Assembly (NCBI RefSeq): GCF_002154725.1
Contig: NZ_MTAW01000192.1
Location: forward strand, 1-52,628
Reading direction: 5' to 3'
DNA from: Nostoc sp. 106C
GTDB lineage: Bacteria; Cyanobacteriota; Cyanobacteriia; Cyanobacteriales; Nostocaceae
Length of the DNA: 52,628 nt
A program made the position numbers and the translations under genes. Below are positions 52,564-52,628 of the stretch, one piece after another. Each line of letters opens with the position of its first letter. Position 1 is the stretch's first letter. The notes under the pieces are model-generated. The model made no database searches. It was not told where the DNA came from and was given only the letters and a program-made list of their open reading frames with translations.

Positions 52564-52628
52564 ATGATTGATGAGCCTGAGCTAAAAAAGAGCGCAACTT
52601 ATCAGCCAAAAGATGAACATGAGGTTGA
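52564..52628 (+). CDS. Start of a gene cut by the window edge
   Basis: ATG 52564 follows TGAGGGA (~52552-52558) at a plausible distance and the frame is open to the window end (MIDEPELKKSATYQPKDEHE…). The 60-bp gap after fghA and the same direction suggest possible co-transcription. Too little is present to name it. Confidence 0.45.
   Translation, partial: MIDEPELKKSATYQPKDEHEV

Overview
The window comes from a filamentous, heterocyst-type cyanobacterium (Nostoc/Anabaena/Calothrix-like). Signs of this are the very frequent HIP1 octamer GCGATCGC, heptanucleotide tandem repeats between genes, phosphoribulokinase, a GUN4 protein, a ferredoxin-NADP reductase fused to a phycobilisome-linker domain, a membrane-type Mn/Fe superoxide dismutase, and a Mo-dependent-nitrogenase-C family protein. 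I see no rRNA, tRNA or CRISPR array.

Layout. 0.3-8.6 kb: PcrA-type helicase, an intact ParDE toxin-antitoxin pair, a membrane histidine kinase, a creatininase-family protein, a small secreted protein, a cupin with an in-frame stop and a Mo-nitrogenase-C protein. 8.6-9.7 kb: no large gene, but a tiny ORF with a strong ribosome binding site and a nested hairpin. 9.7-19 kb: NUDIX, DUF3531-like, TPR protein, ECF-type ATPase, rsmG, a Tat-exported Gfo/Idh/MocA oxidoreductase, sodA, icd, gun4. 19-21.5 kb: hicBA with the toxin gene broken by a 113-bp MITE, a sugar-type ABC ATPase carrying a palindromic repeat in frame, and a UPF0175/DUF3368 pair with a broken toxin gene. 21.8-37.1 kb: mostly central carbon genes (gap1, pyk, tal, prk, petH) with metK, hom and mtnA. 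37-52.6 kb: a second MITE copy, an Rpn-like nuclease, phosphoketolase, rimM, an AvtA-like aminotransferase, glutathione-dependent formaldehyde detoxification genes (frmA and S-formylglutathione hydrolase) lying either side of a Uma2 protein and a giant Ser/Thr-kinase/ATPase/GAF/histidine-kinase, and the first codons of another gene.

Main result. Two copies of a ~190-bp MITE with 18-bp inverted ends lie in opposite orientation at 21440-21634 and 37251-37438. Each should be flanked by its own 10-bp target duplication. Instead the duplications are swapped: CGTTATATCT is on the outer side of one copy and the inner side of the other, and GAATATAGTG likewise. This is the mark of an inversion of the 15.6-kb carbon-metabolism segment by recombination between the copies (or of a misassembly at the repeat). 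It also splits a DUF3368 toxin gene: its 5' part is at 21033-21439 and its 3' part lies 16 kb away on the other strand at 37153-37250. Removing the MITE and one duplication joins the two parts in frame.

The accessory DNA shows a wider pattern of decay: two of three toxin genes are broken while their antitoxins are intact, and relics of a Uma2 gene and of at least one unidentified gene can still be read between the intact genes.
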